Below, piece by piece: positions 56,216-64,000 of a stretch of DNA of 64,000 nt. The DNA lies in NCBI GenBank assembly GCA_032162705.1, contig JAVRON010000082.1:37795-101794 (forward strand), given 5' to 3'. A program made the translations under genes and the position numbers. Source of the stretch: QHXN01 sp032162705. GTDB taxonomy: Bacteria > Acidobacteriota > Blastocatellia > Pyrinomonadales > Pyrinomonadaceae. Positions within the stretch are counted from its first letter, which is position 1, and every line of letters starts with the position of its first letter. The notes beneath the pieces are model-generated. The model searched no databases, was not told where the DNA came from, and was given only the letters and a program-made list of their open reading frames with translations.

Positions 56216-57496
56216 TTACTTCGCGCCGGCGTTCTTAAGAATCTCGACGACTTTGGTCTGGCCGTTCTGCTCGGCGAAGGCGAGGGCGGTGCGGCCATCC
56301 TCGTATTTGGCGTTGACATCCGCGCCGTGCTCGATGAGGAGCTGGACGGTGGCGGCAAGCCCCTTGTTGGCGGCGGCGATGAGCGCGCTGAAACCCTTCG
56401 GCGTGTGCGCGTTCACGTCCGCGCCCTTGTCGAGCAGGACTTCGAGCGTGGGCACGCGCCCGTATGCGGCGGCGAGGATGATGGGCGTCATGCCCGCGTC
56501 GTTGCGCGCATTCACGTCCGCGCCCTTCGCCAGCAGCGCCTCGACGACATCGTAGCCGGCGGGGCGCGAGGCGGCGAACAGCAGAGACGTGCCGCCGCCG
56601 TTGCCGCGCGCGTCCGCTTCTGCCCCGCGCGCCAGAAGCATCTGCACGACCGCGGTCTGCCCCTGTGTGGCCGCCTTCATCAGCGCCGTGTCGTTGTCCT
56701 TGTCGCGGGCACGCGCGTCCGCGCTGTGTTCGAGCAGCAGCTTGACCACGTCTGTGTGCCCGAACCAGGAAGCCCACAACAGCGGCGTCCAGCCGTCGTC
56801 AGAGCGCGCGTTTACGTCTGCGCCCTTCGCCAGCAGTTCTTCGGCCACTGCCGCAAACCCGTTCGCCGACGCGAAGAAGAGCGGTGTGCGCCCGTCCTTG
56901 TAACGCGCGTTTATGTCCGCGCCCTTCGCCAGCAGCGCGCGCACGACGGCAAGCTGACCGTTCGAGGCCGCGAAGATCAACGCCGTGCGGCCGTCCGTCG
57001 TCTTGGCGTTCGTATCCGCCCCGCGTTCGATGAGCGTTTGCGTCGTCTCGGTGTCGCCCGCCTCTGCCGCGACCATCAGCGCCGTCACGCCGTCCGCGCA
57101 GCGCGCGTTCGCGTCCGCGCCCTTCGTCAAAAGCGACTGTGCGGCGGCCTTGTCCTTACCCGCGACGGCATAGACGAGCGCCGCGCATCCTTCCTTCGAC
57201 CGGGCGTTTGCGTCCGCGCCCTGACCGAGCGAGCCTGCGACCGCCGCTGCATCACCGCTGCCTGCGGCAGCGAGCAGGCGTTCGTTGGGCGTGACTCTCG
57301 GCCCCGCTTTGACGGCGGGCGGTTTCGGCTTGGCGGCTGCGACCACGCGTTCCTTCCTCGGCTGGATGGCGAACTGGCCGACTCCGCCTGTCAGGTCTCC
57401 CTGCGCACCCGCAGGCAGAGCGAAGAGGAAACAGAGGCACGCGGCGAGCGTCGTGCGTGCGAGCGTCTTGAATTCAAGTCTGCTTGTGTATTTCAT
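56216..57496 (-). CDS. Exported ankyrin-repeat protein
   Basis: 426 residues with a signal peptide (LARTTLAACLCFLFALPAGA) and about eleven ankyrin repeats from residue 70 to the end. Typical units: DGRTALIFAASNGQLAVVRA, LLAKGADINARYKDGRTPLF, GMTPIILAAAYGRVPTLEVL. Consensus GADxNAR and TALxxAA is kept throughout. Such exported ankyrin proteins bind partners in the periplasm or outside; no partner is known here. The gene end abuts family B and E repeats. Confidence 0.93.
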   Translation of the reverse strand: MKYTSRLEFKTLARTTLAACLCFLFALPAGAQGDLTGGVGQFAIQPRKERVVAAAKPKPPAVKAGPRVTPNERLLAAAGSGDAAAVAGSLGQGADANARSKEGCAALVYAVAGKDKAAAQSLLTKGADANARCADGVTALMVAAEAGDTETTQTLIERGADTNAKTTDGRTALIFAASNGQLAVVRALLAKGADINARYKDGRTPLFFASANGFAAVAEELLAKGADVNARSDDGWTPLLWASWFGHTDVVKLLLEHSADARARDKDNDTALMKAATQGQTAVVQMLLARGAEADARGNGGGTSLLFAASRPAGYDVVEALLAKGADVNARNDAGMTPIILAAAYGRVPTLEVLLDKGADVNAHTPKGFSALIAAANKGLAATVQLLIEHGADVNAKYEDGRTALAFAEQNGQTKVVEILKNAGAK

Positions 57497-57547
57497 GTTT
57501 GGGCCTTCAGAGGTTTGTCGCCGGAGTTCGTCGCTGTGCCGTGTGCT

Positions 57548-58360
57548 TCAGAAGCGTGCCGCGACCGAATGATTGACCGGGCCGTGACCGTGGCCGAGCC
57601 GCGGCGCGTGGAGTATGGCGTCGGTGACGAAGCGCTTGGCTGCGGCCACCGAGTCTTTCAGATTGATGCCGCGCGCGAGGCATGCAGCTACGGCTGCGGC
57701 GAGCGTGCAGCCCGTGCCGTGCGTCGAAGTCGTCTCGATACGCTCGGCGGTGAAAGTCGTCACCTCGCCCTCCTCGTCGAGCACGTCGAGCGCATCACCC
57801 TCGATGTGCCCGCCCTTGACGAGCACCGCGCGCGCGCCCATCTCTCGCAACACGCGCGCGGCTTCAAGCATCCCGGCATGGTCGCGGATTCTTATTCCCG
57901 TGATGCGCTCGGCCTCCGGAATGTTCGGCGTGACGACGCGCGCCAGCGGAAGCAGCTCCCTTTTTAGCGCATCGAGCGCCGCATCGTCTATCAAATCGTA
58001 ACCCGAAGTCGAGCGCACCACCGGGTCTACGACGGGCGCGGGCAAGGAAGTTTCGCGAAAAAGGCGCGCGACCTCTTCGATAATCTCGCGCGTGGGGAGC
58101 ATGCCCGTCTTCACGCCCGCCACGCGAAAGTCTTCGACGACGGGCAGGATTTGCGAGCGCACGGCTGCGGCGGTCTGGTGCGCCGCGCCGTAGACGCCCA
58201 GGGTGTTCTGGTATGTGAGCGACGTGACCGCGGCGGTCGCGAAGCAGCCGAAAGCCGTAAAAGTTTTTACGTCGGCGACGACGCCTGCGCCGCCCGACGG
58301 GTCGAACCCGGCGATGGTCAGCGCCACTGCCTGCGGCGTTTCGATGTCGCTATTACTCAT
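57548..58360 (-). CDS. thiD: Hydroxymethylpyrimidine / phosphomethylpyrimidine kinase
   Basis: 270 residues, ribokinase-like ThiD of thiamine biosynthesis. Substrate block ALTIAGFDPSGGAGVVADVK, TSLTYQNTLGV, and the C-terminal THGTGCTLAAAVAACLARG with catalytic Cys in GTGC. It phosphorylates HMP and HMP-P for ThiE. The preferred start is ATG 58360; a GTG at 58363 is adjacent. thiE is upstream on the same strand, 115 nt away. The start region is tandemly duplicated, giving an upstream out-of-frame decoy ATG. Confidence 0.95.
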   Translation of the reverse strand: MSNSDIETPQAVALTIAGFDPSGGAGVVADVKTFTAFGCFATAAVTSLTYQNTLGVYGAAHQTAAAVRSQILPVVEDFRVAGVKTGMLPTREIIEEVARLFRETSLPAPVVDPVVRSTSGYDLIDDAALDALKRELLPLARVVTPNIPEAERITGIRIRDHAGMLEAARVLREMGARAVLVKGGHIEGDALDVLDEEGEVTTFTAERIETTSTHGTGCTLAAAVAACLARGINLKDSVAAAKRFVTDAILHAPRLGHGHGPVNHSVAARF

Positions 58361-58387
58361 CACGCCTTTCGCTATTACTCATCACGC
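58347..58387 (-). repeat. 22-bp-period duplication of the thiD start codon region
   Basis: TCGCTATTACTCATCACGC at 58347-58365 and 58369-58387 are identical. Each holds ATG AGT AAT AGC in gene sense. The outer ATG opens a 9-codon ORF that ends in TAA overlapping the true ATG. Confidence 0.95.
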
Positions 58388-58447
58388 GCTCAACGTTCTT
58401 CAGCCAGTCGCCGATGCTCCCGCGACTCTGTGAGAGCCAATGCTCCT

Positions 58448-58483
58448 GCAACTCTGTTAGAGATGCAACTCTCTGTTAGAGAG
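58448..58483 (-). repeat. Tandem duplication of the thiE stop codon region
   Basis: GCAACTCTGTTAGAGAT and GCAACTCTCTGTTAGAGAG lie side by side. In gene sense each gives CTCTAACAGAG; the inner one supplies the TAA stop. A third degenerate unit (GACTCTGTGAGAG) lies just beyond. Confidence 0.85.
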
Positions 58484-59144
58484 CGCGCAAGCTCTGGATG
58501 AGATGCACTGTCGGCGCAAGGTTTTGTCCGTTCGAGAAGAGACGAATCCCGGCGACGCCCGCCGCTCCCGTATCGAGAGCCTCGCCGACGTTCGCCTCCG
58601 CGATTCCGCCGAGCGCGACGAGCGGGAAAGGAGCGAGGACTAGCGCCGCCACTCTCAAAGCTTCGAGGCCGAGTGGCGGGCCGCAGGCACGCTTCGAGGG
58701 CGTGTCGAAGACGGGGCCCAAGACCGCGAAGTCCGCGCTCGCCTCACGCGCCGCTCGCGCCTCCGCAAGGTTGTGCGTCGAGACGCCGATCAGAAACTCT
58801 TCGCCGAAGGCGCGGCGCACGACCCTCGCGTCGAGCGAGCGCGTCGAGAGATGAACTCCGTCGCACTCGGCGGCGCGCGCAATGTCTGCGCGGTCGTTGA
58901 CGAGGATGCGCGTCCGGCTCCCACGTGCGATTCGCGCCGCCGCGGCGGCGAGTTCGTAGAGCGTGCGCGCGGTCAAGTCTTTCTCGCGCAGTTGGACTAG
59001 CGCGAGGCGCGCGGCGACGGCTCGTTCGACGACGGAGAGCAGACGGCGGAACTCGGCGTCCGTGGGCGAAGTCGAGCTAGTCGTCTCGCCGTCCGTGATG
59101 AGATATGTGATCGGCCTGGGAAGCTCTCGCGGCATCGGAGACAT
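58476..59144 (-). CDS. thiE: Thiamine phosphate synthase
   Basis: 222 residues, TIM-barrel ThiE joining HMP-PP and thiazole phosphate. Family blocks: LVQLREKDLTAR, ILVNDRADIA, CDGVHLSTRSLD, IGVSTHNLAEA, VLGPVFDTPSK and LVALGGIAEANV. It could be a TenI-like relative, but the linked thiD supports ThiE. The start overlaps the end of the upstream membrane-protein gene by 68 nt (ATG 59144; alternative 59135), suggesting translational coupling. The stop codon region is tandemly duplicated. Confidence 0.92.
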   Translation of the reverse strand: MSPMPRELPRPITYLITDGETTSSTSPTDAEFRRLLSVVERAVAARLALVQLREKDLTARTLYELAAAAARIARGSRTRILVNDRADIARAAECDGVHLSTRSLDARVVRRAFGEEFLIGVSTHNLAEARAAREASADFAVLGPVFDTPSKRACGPPLGLEALRVAALVLAPFPLVALGGIAEANVGEALDTGAAGVAGIRLFSNGQNLAPTVHLIQSLRAL

Positions 59145-59517
59145 CCGTCATCGGGTGAGAGTCAGTCGTCGGGAGAGAGTTAGTCTTAGGAGTAGCGCTC
59201 GCCTGCGGCGGCGCACTCGCGGCGGGCGCAGCGTCCGCGCTCTGAAGTCTGCGCACGGTCTGGCGGAAGTGGAATATCTCCCAGAAAGCCATCGCGAGGT
59301 TTAGAAGGCCAAGCCCCGTCACGGCCCCGCGCACCCACCCCGAAGCAACCGCGCGCTGTAAGCCGATAAGTCCGGTCTTCTGCGCGGCCATGACGAGGAA
59401 GAAATTGTCGCCCCAGTCGCCCATCCCCCAGGGCTGCCACCAGGGCAGGAGCGTCAGGAAGATACCCGCCTCCAGACACAGGAGGATGTAGAAGATGACT
59501 GTGAGCCGTGAAGCCAT
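59077..59517 (-). CDS. Small membrane protein upstream of thiE
   Basis: 146 residues. N-terminal hydrophobic helix about 5-25 (LTVIFYILLCLEAGIFLTLL), then PWWQPWGMGDWGDN, a second segment about 60-80 (GAVTGLGLLNLAMAFWEIFH), and a Pro/Ala/Ser-rich tail. It looks like a short two-helix inner-membrane protein of a type frequent in Acidobacteria, function unknown. ATG 59517 is chosen because the ORF further upstream is a repeat. It overlaps thiE by 68 nt. Confidence 0.72.
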   Translation of the reverse strand: MASRLTVIFYILLCLEAGIFLTLLPWWQPWGMGDWGDNFFLVMAAQKTGLIGLQRAVASGWVRGAVTGLGLLNLAMAFWEIFHFRQTVRRLQSADAAPAASAPPQASATPKTNSLPTTDSHPMTDVSDAARASQADHISHHGRRDD

Positions 59518-59521
59518 AAGA

Positions 59522-59643
59522 GCAGTGACAAGTGACAAGTGACAAGTGACAAGTGACGAGTAACAGGATAAAAGCAGTGAGCCGCAAAAGGCAATGAGCA
59601 ACAGGTAAGAGCAAGCTCTTACTCGTCACTTGTCACTTGTCAC
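59522..59643. repeat. Dispersed inverted repeat, family B, copy 3
   Basis: The left arm is AGTGACAAGTGAC in four tandem units (59525-59560). The right arm TACTCGTCACTTGTCACTTG runs to the stop codon of the TPR gene at 59643. Another hairpin, TAAGAGC/GCTCTTA, is inside. Confidence 0.88.
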
Positions 59644-62033
59644 TACTTACTTGCCTTCTGTAGTTCGCGCAGCCGCTCGGCGACGCCGCGATATGAAACG
59701 TCGATGGCGTAGACCTCGGAGAGGACTTCGATGGCGCGACCCGTTTCGCCCATCCGCTCGTAGGCCGTGCCGAGATCGTAGCGCATGGCCTGATACTCGT
59801 CCTCTGTGTGGCCGGGCGTGTCGAGGCCGCGCTTGAACCAGAGCGCGGCGGGTCGCGGCATGCTCTTCTCCATGAAACAGTGGCCGAGCATGTTGCAGGA
59901 TTGGAGAAAGCGCGGCGAGCCGTCGCCCGGCGCGGTCAGAGAGATCGCTGCCTGAAACTCTTCGATGGCCTGATCGAGCAGCCCCATCTCGCGGTAGGCC
60001 AGTCCCATCTGATAGTGCGTATCGAAGTCGCCCCCCGAATCCTCGTCGCTCGCTTCCTCGACGGCCTCGCGGAACTCGTCGAAGATGGCGGCGAGGCCGG
60101 GGTCTATCCCCGCACCCAACTTGCCTGGCTGAGAGTTGTCGGCTGCACCCTGCGTCGCGGAAGGGATGCTGACAGCCGGAACGCTGGCGTTCGCAACCGT
60201 GCCTGCTGCGCCGTCGTCCGCCGAAGCGATTTCAAAAGTTACGGGCGACTCAAAAGCGTCGGACTCGAAAGCGGCAGGCTCGAAAGGTGCGGCGGTCTCG
60301 AAAGCGACGGGCGCTTCCGCCTCGAAAGTCGCGTGCGCGTCGAAGGTCGGTGTTGCGTCCGTCGCCGTCGTCTCTAAGGTCGCGGCGAGGTCGAGACGGC
60401 TTCGGAGTGCGTCGATCTCAGCGTGGTGGCCGTACTGGCCTTCGAGCATGTCGAGCGTGTCTCGCGCGATGTCCGAGTAGCCCTGCTCGATGTAAAACTG
60501 CACGCTGCCAAGTTCCTGCCGGAGTATCTGCTCGACGCTCGTGCCCTGTGCCTGTTCCTCTGCGGCTCCCGCTTCCGACGCGTTCATCCCGAAGTCGAAC
60601 TCCTGATATCCCCCGTGCTGCAACTGCTCCTGAGAACCCTTCGGAGCGGACGGCGGCTGTGCGTCGCCTTCATCAGTCAGGTCGTTGAGGTCTGCGAACG
60701 AGGCGCTGGCATCCGCATTCGCGGGCTGCGGCGCGGCGACGGAGTTCCATTCGAAATCGGGCGCGGCTGTCGGAGTCTGCGCCGCGTCGTCGTTCAGCAT
60801 GAAGGTCTCGAAGGTGGGGGCCGTCTCGGCTGCCGCGCGCGCACGCTCCTCGGCTTCGTCGTAGAGCGGGCCGCCGAGTTCTTCGAGGCGCGCGAGATTG
60901 CCCTGCTCATCCGGCGCGAGTCGCGCAAGACTCGTGAGCGCGCGCCGCTCATCATCGACCGCACCCGTAGCCTCGGCGGCATCGACGAGCCGTTCGAGCG
61001 CCGTGCGGAGCTGCGCGTCGTCGTGTGTCGAAGAGTATGCACGCACGAGCATGTGGTGCGCCTCCAACTGCTCGGGGTTGCGTGCGAGGACTTCGTTGAG
61101 GAGTTCGACGAGCGGAGCATTGTGCCGCGCGGAGAGTGCAGGCTCCGCGACCCAAGTCAGGATGCGTGTAGCGTCGTCCGTGTACCCTTGCCGCAGGTAG
61201 AGGCGGGCCACGTCGAAGAGAAGCATGAAGCTCGAAGGGTCGCGGCTGACGAGTTCACGCGTCGCTTCCTCGGCGCGCATGGCGTCCTCCGCATCGACGT
61301 AGGCACGTGCCAACATGGCGCGCACTTCGAGGTCGCCCGGCCTCTCTTTGATGGCACGCTCCAGGACTTCCGCCGCATCGTCTGCCGTGCCGAGCGCCGT
61401 GTGCGCCGAGAGCATCCCGTGCAGCGCCGCGTGCGAGGCGGGGCGCAACGCGAGCGACTTGTTGAAGGCGTCGAGCGCGGCCTCGAACTCTTTGCGCGCG
61501 GCGAGACGCGCGCCCGCCTCCGTGTAAGCCTCGGACGCGAGGTCGGGCAGATGTTCGAGCGCGAAGCTGTCGGCCAGACGGAGGCGTATCTGCGTGTTCG
61601 AGGGGTCAAGGTCGGCGATGCGGCGCAGCACTTCGAGCGCCTCGCGCGAGTTGCCGGAGCGTGCGAAGGCGTCCGCCGCGATGAGGTACTGCTGGCGCGC
61701 GTCGATCATCAGACCCTGCTGCTCGTAGAGCGCGGCGAGGGCGAGCGCCGTCTTGTGGTCGTCGGGGCCGAAGCGCGAGAGCTTCTTGTACATCGCGACG
61801 GCTTTGAGCGTGAAGCCTTGTTGGCGATAATGCTCGGCAACGCGGCGGAAGCAGGATGCAGCCTCCTCTTTCCGCTCGACGCGCGTGTAGAGGTCGCCGA
61901 GCGTGTTGAGCGCGTTGAAGTCCTCCGCGTCGTTCTCGACGATGCGGAGGTACTCTTGCAGGGCCGACGGAATCTTGCCCTGTGCAAGGTACTTCTCAGC
62001 CGCACGGATGGCTTTTGCCTTGTCGAAACCCAT
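59643..62033 (-). CDS. Large TPR protein
   Basis: 796 residues, cytosolic (no signal peptide). Residues about 1-360 form repeated TPR units (YLAQGKIPSALQEYLRIVEN, KEEAASCFRRVAEHYRQQGF, RSGNSREALEVLRRIADLDP, FEAALDAFNKSLALRP). The middle (about 390-640) is Ala/Pro/Glu/Phe-rich and low-complexity with TFEA/AFES repeats. Residues about 650-796 are TPRs again (FDTHYQMGLAYREMGLLDQA, LGTAYERMGETGRAIEVL). It is divergent from an O-antigen ligase gene, and such TPR/ligase pairs are usual in Acidobacteria (recollection). It probably acts as a protein scaffold in envelope assembly (inference). Confidence 0.87.
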   Translation of the reverse strand: MGFDKAKAIRAAEKYLAQGKIPSALQEYLRIVENDAEDFNALNTLGDLYTRVERKEEAASCFRRVAEHYRQQGFTLKAVAMYKKLSRFGPDDHKTALALAALYEQQGLMIDARQQYLIAADAFARSGNSREALEVLRRIADLDPSNTQIRLRLADSFALEHLPDLASEAYTEAGARLAARKEFEAALDAFNKSLALRPASHAALHGMLSAHTALGTADDAAEVLERAIKERPGDLEVRAMLARAYVDAEDAMRAEEATRELVSRDPSSFMLLFDVARLYLRQGYTDDATRILTWVAEPALSARHNAPLVELLNEVLARNPEQLEAHHMLVRAYSSTHDDAQLRTALERLVDAAEATGAVDDERRALTSLARLAPDEQGNLARLEELGGPLYDEAEERARAAAETAPTFETFMLNDDAAQTPTAAPDFEWNSVAAPQPANADASASFADLNDLTDEGDAQPPSAPKGSQEQLQHGGYQEFDFGMNASEAGAAEEQAQGTSVEQILRQELGSVQFYIEQGYSDIARDTLDMLEGQYGHHAEIDALRSRLDLAATLETTATDATPTFDAHATFEAEAPVAFETAAPFEPAAFESDAFESPVTFEIASADDGAAGTVANASVPAVSIPSATQGAADNSQPGKLGAGIDPGLAAIFDEFREAVEEASDEDSGGDFDTHYQMGLAYREMGLLDQAIEEFQAAISLTAPGDGSPRFLQSCNMLGHCFMEKSMPRPAALWFKRGLDTPGHTEDEYQAMRYDLGTAYERMGETGRAIEVLSEVYAIDVSYRGVAERLRELQKASK

Positions 62034-62226
62034 TAGGAATTATTTCAGCCTTCAGAAGAAGAAGTGGACAAACGTGACGCGAGGCGAACAGGCAGCGACA
62101 GGGTGCTCTGGCCCGGCGGTAAACTTACTTGTCCATGGCAACGCGCCCCTGCCTCCGAGGACGGGCAATTTTGTACGTTAGCACCCGCTCGCGGCGGGTG
62201 TCAACCAAGTCGTTTCGCAAGGGTTT

Positions 62227-63837
62227 ATGCCCACTAAAGCGAGTGAAAACGCGACGCGCGCGCGGCGACTCGGGAGCGCGTCCGGCAGTCTCGAACGTGC
62301 AGCCGACTGGCTCGGGCTTGCCGGATTCGTCGTCTACGCGCTGGCCGCTCCGCACTCCATCGCCGTCTCCTGGATGGGGCTTTCGGCTGCGATCCTCGCG
62401 TGGCTCGTGCGCGCGCTGGCAACGCGGAGCTTGGGACTCAGGCGCACGCGGCTCGACCTGCCGCTCTGGCTCTTCTTCGCGTGGACTGCGCTGTCCTGCT
62501 TCCTCTCCGAAGAGCCGCGCGTGAGCGTGCCGAAGCTCATCAACGTCAGCACGCTGCTCATGTTCTACCTCGCGCAAAGCATGCTCACGCGCCGGAGGGC
62601 CGTGCTGCTCGCAGGTCTTCTAATCTTTTCGGGGTCGGCGGGTGCTTTGTGGGGCGCGGGCGAACTATTAGTCGGGCGCGGGGTCATCGTGCGGAGCTTA
62701 CGTGCGGACAGCTTCTTGCGCAGGGGGACGCCGCTCGGAGAGGGCGACGCCGTGTGGCGCGTCGCGGGGCAGCGCGTCTCTTCGGTCGAGGAGATCGACG
62801 AGGCGATTCGCCGGACGCCAGCGGGCGAGCGCGTGCCTTTGAGCGTCATCTCGCACGGCGAGCACGTAGAGTGGTCGGGCGCGGTCGCGAGCGAAGAGAC
62901 GCGCGCCGCGCAGTCGCCCTCCGGCATAGAGGGCGGCGGGCGCACGCACAGCTTCCGCGCTTCGGGCTGGACGCGTCACTACGAGACGTTCGCGGAGATG
63001 TTGCAGATCATCGCGCAGCTTGCGCTCGGCTTCGCGCTCGCCCGCTGGCAGCGAAGACAGGGTAAGGGTGGAGAGAAGCGACAGAGTAAGACGGAGGAGA
63101 AGCAACAGGGTAGGACGGAGGAGAAGCAACGACCGGATAAGACGCGGGAGAGGCGAAGCCCCGGCAACAGCGCGGCGCTCGCAGCCTTCGCCTTCGCCTT
63201 GCTCGCCGTCGGCATCGCTCTGACGGCGATGAGGACGACACTGGTGGCCTTCGCCGTCGGCGCGTCGGTGGTCGCGTGGCGCGCGTCCGCAAGGGGGCGT
63301 CAGCGCGCTCTCCTGGCGCTGGCGGTCGCGTCTGTGCTCGGGCTTGGCGTGTTGGCCGTGTGGCACACGCGAGCGAGTGGGGCGCTCAGGCTCGGCGACC
63401 CGAGCGCAGACCTGCGGCTTGAGGTCGCGCGCGTGGCCGCCGGGCGCACACTGTTGCATCCACTGTTCGGCCACGGCATGGACGCGGTACACGAGCACTG
63501 GTCTGAGTGGGGCTTCCCCGGCAAGGACATGCTGCACGCGCACTCGACGCCGCTCCAACTCGCCTTTGACCGCGGACTGCCCGCGCTCCTGTTCTGGCTC
63601 TGGCTGATGTACGCCTTCTGGCGACAGGCCACGCGCGCCGAGCGCATGTGGCGCGACACGCCGGAGGGGGACGCACACGGGCTTGCGCTCGGGACGGTGG
63701 GCGCGCTCGCAGGCTTCCTCACAAGCTCGCTCGTTAACTACAACTTCGGCGACGCGGAGGTCGCGCTGCTCGTCTGGTGGATGATGGGCGTCGTGGTCGT
63801 GCTCGGTGAACGCGAAAGTCCGAACGCCGAACGGTAA
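62227..63837 (+). CDS. O-antigen ligase-family protein with a PDZ-like insert
   Basis: 536 residues, a polytopic membrane protein of the Wzy_C/O-antigen ligase family. Helices flank a soluble insert at about 151-218 (GEGDAVWRVAGQRVSSVEEI, AGERVPLSVISHGEHV) that reads like part of a PDZ domain. After it comes GWTRHYETFAEMLQI, a charged Lys/Arg/Glu linker (about 280-310) built from a 24-bp DNA repeat (KTEEKQQG, RTEEKQRP), and the conserved polymerase/ligase loop HPLFGHGMDAVHEHW with MLHAHSTPLQLAFDRGLPALL. It would transfer or polymerise glycans at the inner-membrane outer face. SD is weak. Confidence 0.87.
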   Translation: MPTKASENATRARRLGSASGSLERAADWLGLAGFVVYALAAPHSIAVSWMGLSAAILAWLVRALATRSLGLRRTRLDLPLWLFFAWTALSCFLSEEPRVSVPKLINVSTLLMFYLAQSMLTRRRAVLLAGLLIFSGSAGALWGAGELLVGRGVIVRSLRADSFLRRGTPLGEGDAVWRVAGQRVSSVEEIDEAIRRTPAGERVPLSVISHGEHVEWSGAVASEETRAAQSPSGIEGGGRTHSFRASGWTRHYETFAEMLQIIAQLALGFALARWQRRQGKGGEKRQSKTEEKQQGRTEEKQRPDKTRERRSPGNSAALAAFAFALLAVGIALTAMRTTLVAFAVGASVVAWRASARGRQRALLALAVASVLGLGVLAVWHTRASGALRLGDPSADLRLEVARVAAGRTLLHPLFGHGMDAVHEHWSEWGFPGKDMLHAHSTPLQLAFDRGLPALLFWLWLMYAFWRQATRAERMWRDTPEGDAHGLALGTVGALAGFLTSSLVNYNFGDAEVALLVWWMMGVVVVLGERESPNAER

Positions 63838-63928
63838 ACTGACGCCCCGCTGTCGCAAATTCCCGCCAAAGGCACGCAAACCGGCACGCCGCACCGCCCG
63901 CCGACGCTGCAACAGCACCCCGCCACAG

Positions 63929-63991
63929 AATGGTTCTGCGAGGCTGCAAAATGGTTCTGCGAGGCTGCAAAATGGTTCTGCAAGCTCGCAG
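63929..63991. repeat. 21-bp tandem repeat at the window end
   Basis: Three units of AATGGTTCTGCGAGGCTGCAA (63929, 63950, 63971; third degenerate), with a partial fourth running to the edge. No coding. Confidence 0.9.
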
Positions 63992-64000
63992 AATCGTTTT

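Noticed and set aside
56327..57967. 546-codon plus-strand frame antisense to the ankyrin and thiD genes
   Set aside because: Regular Arg/Val-rich mirror of ankyrin repeats; no plausible domain.

Overview
The window is GC-rich bacterial chromosome, densely coded on both strands. No rRNA, tRNA, CRISPR array, plasmid or integrated phage was seen. The gene content suggests Acidobacteriota, probably a Blastocatellia-type lineage. The evidence is a winged-helix/TolB-like/TPR transmembrane regulator, an acidobacterial VWFA-related secreted protein, a TonB receptor with an N-terminal carboxypeptidase-regulatory-like domain, many TPR, ankyrin and beta-propeller secreted proteins, and a TPR/O-antigen-ligase pair. 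This is inference from family content; no marker gene was compared.

Layout. 0-5 kb: end of an M15 peptidase, leuS, an exported LEA-like repeat protein and a small Fet4-like membrane protein. 5-14.3 kb: lytic transglycosylase, Asp-box and PQQ-like propellers, a CoA-type Nudix hydrolase, a di-heme cytochrome, and a Baeyer-Villiger-type monooxygenase with an SDR partner. 14.5-17.8 kb: sugar genes galE, galM and fbp. 18-21 kb: IsdG-like and VOC proteins, an AlkA-like glycosylase and a trypsin-like protease. 21.3-25.9 kb: glnA-glnE, with a near-consensus promoter. 26.1-31 kb: a polyamine cluster (speA, a deoxyhypusine-synthase-like gene, an agmatinase-type gene). 31-35 kb: a sensor-regulator, an outer-membrane protein, an MFS remnant and a phosphoribosyltransferase. 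35.2-44.6 kb: an accessory surface locus with two DUF6916-like proteins (one cytoplasmic, one Tat-exported), a GNAT enzyme, three tandem phage-collar/MdpB-like proteins and a 1940-residue beta-helix adhesin. 44.7-51.3 kb: ABC ATPase, VWA protein, phosphatase, TPR protein and threonine synthase. 51.7-59.6 kb: TonB receptor, HAD hydrolase, cyclophilin, ankyrin protein and thiE/thiD. 59.6-64 kb: TPR protein and O-antigen ligase.

Two signals are not explained by the genes. First, short tandem duplications (periods about 14-30 bp) recur at gene boundaries. They copy stop codons, Shine-Dalgarno sequences or start codons; the clearest is a 5 x 17 bp array running from one stop codon to the next start codon. 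Second, several families of dispersed inverted repeats, whose arms are themselves short tandem repeats, sit on or just beyond stop codons. In three genes the stop codon lies inside the repeat. The collar/DUF6916/GNAT locus is the best candidate for an undescribed protein system. The gene-boundary duplications are the best candidate for an undescribed DNA-level process.
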